Shown here piece by piece: positions 32,449 through 34,407 of a DNA stretch of 34,407 bases. Position 1 is the stretch's first letter; the number at the start of each line of letters is the position of its first letter. Location of the stretch: NCBI GenBank assembly GCA_028281005.1, contig JANQKS010000046.1, forward strand, positions 1 through 34,407, written 5' to 3'. A program made the translations under genes and the position numbers. The DNA is from Pseudomonadales bacterium. Its GTDB lineage: Bacteria; Pseudomonadota; Gammaproteobacteria; Pseudomonadales; Azotimanducaceae. A model generated the notes under the pieces. It was not told the DNA's origin. It saw only the letters and a list, made by a program, of their open reading frames with translations, and did not search any database.

Positions 32449-33062
32449 GGAGCCTGCCAAGGACAATGTTCCCGCGCCATTAAGCGTGCCTTATACGCCT
32501 GCAGGTGCTCAAAACCGTCCAGCAAGTGGCGTTCTTCTCCCCAATGCAAAACATATCCGACGTAGATATCCGTCACTGAGAATCGATTGTCCACCAGGTA
32601 GTCTGTTTGCCCCAGCGCCTCGTTCAGCGCAGCGGCCGCCTTTCTATAAAACATATCGTTCTGGGCAAGAATGTCCGGCACATGTTGGCTAGGCGGTATG
32701 ATGAAATCGATGCTGTTCACCTCACTGCTCTGCACAAACGCTTCCATTTCGGACTGCGCAAAACTGACCCACTGCTCGTGCAGATAGCGCGACCAGCTAC
32801 CAGGTGTTGCGATCAGCTTTTTGTCCGGCACCAAGTCCGCTACCGCCGCTAAGATCGCGGCCGATTCAAACAAAGGCCGGCCATCAATCACCGCCGCCGG
32901 TAGTTTGCCCAGCGGGTGCACCTCACGCAGAGCCGCTGAGCCGATGATACTGACGTCGTTACCCACCGACTCATACGGCAGTTCCGCCTCCAACAAGGCC
33001 CATCGCACGCGCGATGAGCGTGTCGGTGCTAGCTCAAACAGTTTGATGTCCGGGGCATGCAA
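32445..33062 (-). CDS. Glutathione S-transferase family protein
   Basis: A 205-residue protein with the two-domain GST layout. The N-terminal thioredoxin-like domain (1-75) has IKLFELAPTRSSRVRWALLE, LGKLPAAVIDG (the cis-proline region) and LFESAAILAAVAD (the ES motif for glutathione). The helical C-terminal domain (90-200) has FSVTDIYVGYVLHWGEE, the N-capping S/TxxD motif. It likely uses glutathione for conjugation or peroxide detoxification. The start is TTG at 33060-33062, without a strong ribosome site. It is convergent with the peroxiredoxin, with stops that share one CTAG. Confidence 0.88.
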   Translation of the reverse strand: MHAPDIKLFELAPTRSSRVRWALLEAELPYESVGNDVSIIGSAALREVHPLGKLPAAVIDGRPLFESAAILAAVADLVPDKKLIATPGSWSRYLHEQWVSFAQSEMEAFVQSSEVNSIDFIIPPSQHVPDILAQNDMFYRKAAAALNEALGQTDYLVDNRFSVTDIYVGYVLHWGEERHLLDGFEHLQAYKARLMAREHCPWQAP

Positions 33063-33128
33063 GACTCTATCCCAAAACCATAAACCCGGTCCATGTTAGC
33101 ACGCCGCCGGACACCGCCACGGACGAGC

Positions 33129-33854
33129 CTACGCGACTGCGCAGATCTCAATCTCTCCGTCACCCAAGAAACAAGCTGTGTCAAACAGCTTCAAATCCAA
33201 CGGATTTGGTAAGCGTACATCCGACAATCCAGGTAACTTATGCGCGGCGAGTTCAAACTCTCGCTCAACCTGAGCGATAAACACCATGATCAACCCACGC
33301 CGTTGCGCAAACTGCCGCAGTTGACTCACTTGTTGTTGTAACGGGGGATGGATGCGTTTCAGATCAAGCTGCTGCAGATAGTCGATGACCACCAGAGAAT
33401 TGCTCTGCGCTTGCACGAGCGTTTGAGTGATATAAGCGGCACAAATATCTTCCGAGCATTCCGCGTTAAAAAGCTGAGCCATATTTTGCAGCGCTTCACC
33501 TTGGTTCTGCACTACCTCCGAGACCAGATGCATAGCTTGGTCGTTGGTGTATTCCAGGGTGTAGAAGTGAGCCTGATGACCCACGCGCATGGCTTGAACC
33601 GCCAGCTCCAGACCCAACATCGTTTTGCCTTGGCCGGGTCTGGCCGCCAGCAGCAGAAGATCACCCGGATGCAACTGGGCGTACAAACGCGCTGCGGGTG
33701 GGGAGCGATGGTGTTGCGCCGACAACAGACTCCATTGCGCCAAACCCTCGCGGCGCGCGATGGCATCTAGAGCTTCATGGAGCGGAATGTTCTGGGCGCG
33801 GGCGAGCCGTTTAGCGTGGCGCTTCAGCCGATAAAGTGGTGCGGATAATTTCAT
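33129..33854 (-). CDS. Stand-alone DnaB/RecA-like ATPase
   Basis: A 241-residue protein with an N-terminal helical segment (LKRHAKRLARAQNIPLHEAL and REGLAQWSLL, residues 9-44), then a RecA-fold core: Walker A ARPGQGKTM at 71-79, EYTNDQA (catalytic-glutamate strand) near 101-107, and Walker B SLVVIDYLQQLD at 153-164. FIAQVEREFE in the later part resembles the sensor strand of DnaB. It lacks the DnaB N-terminal domain and is half the length of a replicative helicase. It may act in DNA metabolism as an accessory ATPase; the function is unknown. A strong TAGGAGGT ribosome site lies six bases before the ATG. Confidence 0.75.
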   Translation of the reverse strand: MKLSAPLYRLKRHAKRLARAQNIPLHEALDAIARREGLAQWSLLSAQHHRSPPAARLYAQLHPGDLLLLAARPGQGKTMLGLELAVQAMRVGHQAHFYTLEYTNDQAMHLVSEVVQNQGEALQNMAQLFNAECSEDICAAYITQTLVQAQSNSLVVIDYLQQLDLKRIHPPLQQQVSQLRQFAQRRGLIMVFIAQVEREFELAAHKLPGLSDVRLPNPLDLKLFDTACFLGDGEIEICAVA

Positions 33855-34239
33855 GCTTAAACCTCCTAAACCGAGTGGGTTTGGCGATCCCTCCTAACGT
33901 ATGCCACTCAATTAGACAGATTTAAATGAGAATTCACCCGGCGCGTAGCGCGCTTTCCCAGTGGAGGGGGGGTAGGGGTGCTCTACCTTGCGCACAGTAT
34001 CACCGCGAACTGCCAAGCTGTCAGCTGTTTTTTTTCGCCGCAGCATCCAACCGGGTCGACGCAACAGCGTCTCAACGTAACCGGCCACTAGTGCTCATAG
34101 ATCATGAGCGCGGATACGTTGACTGCAGCCATGGCCCCAAATTACACGCCAGCATAATTTCATGCTGCTCCCCTCAAGACGTGAGGGTCAAAATCCTACA
34201 CGCACCGCGCAGCAATAGCGCACGATTTTCTAAAAGCCC
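33855..34239. other. Gene-free interval before the right-end repeat
   Basis: No convincing coding frame was seen. It holds a G-rich run (33961-33977), an eight-T run at 34028-34035, a short perfect hairpin CCCTCA-AGACG-TGAGGG near 34174-34190, and CTAGTGCTCA (34088-34097), a 10-base match to the repeat end that may be chance. The promoter of the ATPase gene must lie at its left side. Confidence 0.5.
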
Positions 34240-34407
34240 CTAGTGCTCAAACCACTTGAAAACTTAGGATCAGAGTTCGCCAGCTTTGGGCTGGCAAGGA
34301 AGCGTGAGGAGTCATATCCGGATATTGCGACGAGCAATGACGCAGTTAGCGTAAAGCTGGCGATCTCCCACAGGGCGGGTCTGTGGGGTCCTTGGGCGTT
34401 GTTGGCG
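34240..34407 (-). repeat. Left part of the MITE-like palindromic repeat
   Basis: It starts with the terminus CTAGTGCTCAAACC and continues to CTTAGGATCAG (34240-34273), the inverted partner of 91-124. Inside are GCCAGC-TTT-GGGCTGGC (a small hairpin near 34280-34297), a second GCTGGC at about 34356-34361, and GCGGGTCTGTGGGGT (34375-34389), which is the exact complement of 77-91. The final 27 bases repeat 1-27. No ORF is present. It is a structured, non-coding, multicopy element or element half. Confidence 0.8.

Noticed and set aside
33926-34243. 105-codon ORF before the right-end repeat
   Set aside because: Composition is unlike the neighbouring genes, there is no ribosome site, and it ends inside the repeat; probably chance.
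1-34407. CRISPR array, tRNA, rRNA, phage or transposase genes
   Set aside because: I looked for regularly spaced repeats, cloverleaf-like sequences and the usual protein motifs and found none.

Overview
The window looks like chromosomal DNA from an uncultured, probably marine gammaproteobacterium. It carries a TamA/TamB pair, PurE/PurK, NhaR, ZntB, an MscS channel and a YebE-like protein, together with several Na+-linked functions (Na/Pi cotransporter, SbtA bicarbonate symporter, NhaR), a marine-type sulfatase and a carotenoid oxygenase. The taxon is inferred from gene content only. No transposase, integrase, phage gene, plasmid replication gene, CRISPR array, rRNA or tRNA was seen. Genes are dense: many neighbours overlap by 1-4 bases, convergent genes overlap at their 3' ends, and TTG start codons are unusually common.

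Layout: 1-140, a palindromic CTAG-ended repeat and a marR promoter. 185-1932 (+), MarR regulator plus carotenoid oxygenase. 1982-5376 (-), MaoC-like dehydratase then a double-domain CaiB/BaiF CoA-transferase. 5554-7209 (+), Na/Pi cotransporter with a PhoU-like tail. 7206-13090 (-), TamA, TamB and an unrecognised lipoprotein. 13259-14164 (+), MscS channel, convergent with ZntB (14123-15082, -). 15185-18637, a probable light-response locus: SDR (-) divergent from a 42-codon leader ORF, a MerR regulator and a photolyase-related protein (+). 18647-19825 (+), a 5'-truncated PQQ-type sugar dehydrogenase. 19772-23882 (-), a tight operon BI-1 / purK / purE / sbtA / sbtB followed by an HPF-like gene. 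24091-25332, NhaR (+) and a second HPF-like gene (-). 25612-26782, YebE-like protein (+) and a small membrane protein (-). 27110-29178, sulfatase (+) and VOC protein (-) separated by a 41-bp repeat copy. 29466-31755, candidate Zur box and ZnuD-like TonB receptor (+). 31870-33062, peroxiredoxin (+) and GST (-). 33129-33854 (-), a stand-alone DnaB-like ATPase. 34240-34407, the repeat again.

Two systems stand out. (1) The operon purK-purE-sbtA-sbtB joins the bicarbonate-consuming step of purine synthesis (PurK) to a Na+/bicarbonate symporter and its PII-like regulator, suggesting that bicarbonate supply is matched to purine demand. (2) A family of short repeats ending in CTAG occurs as near-complete ends at both window termini, as a solo 41-bp copy that supplies both stop codons of a convergent gene pair, and as short possible remnants at gene edges, including the exact 5' break of the truncated dehydrogenase. 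The last 27 bases of the window repeat the first 27. Joining the ends rebuilds a 265-bp element with 34-bp terminal inverted repeats, so the contig is either circular or bounded by two copies of this MITE-like element.
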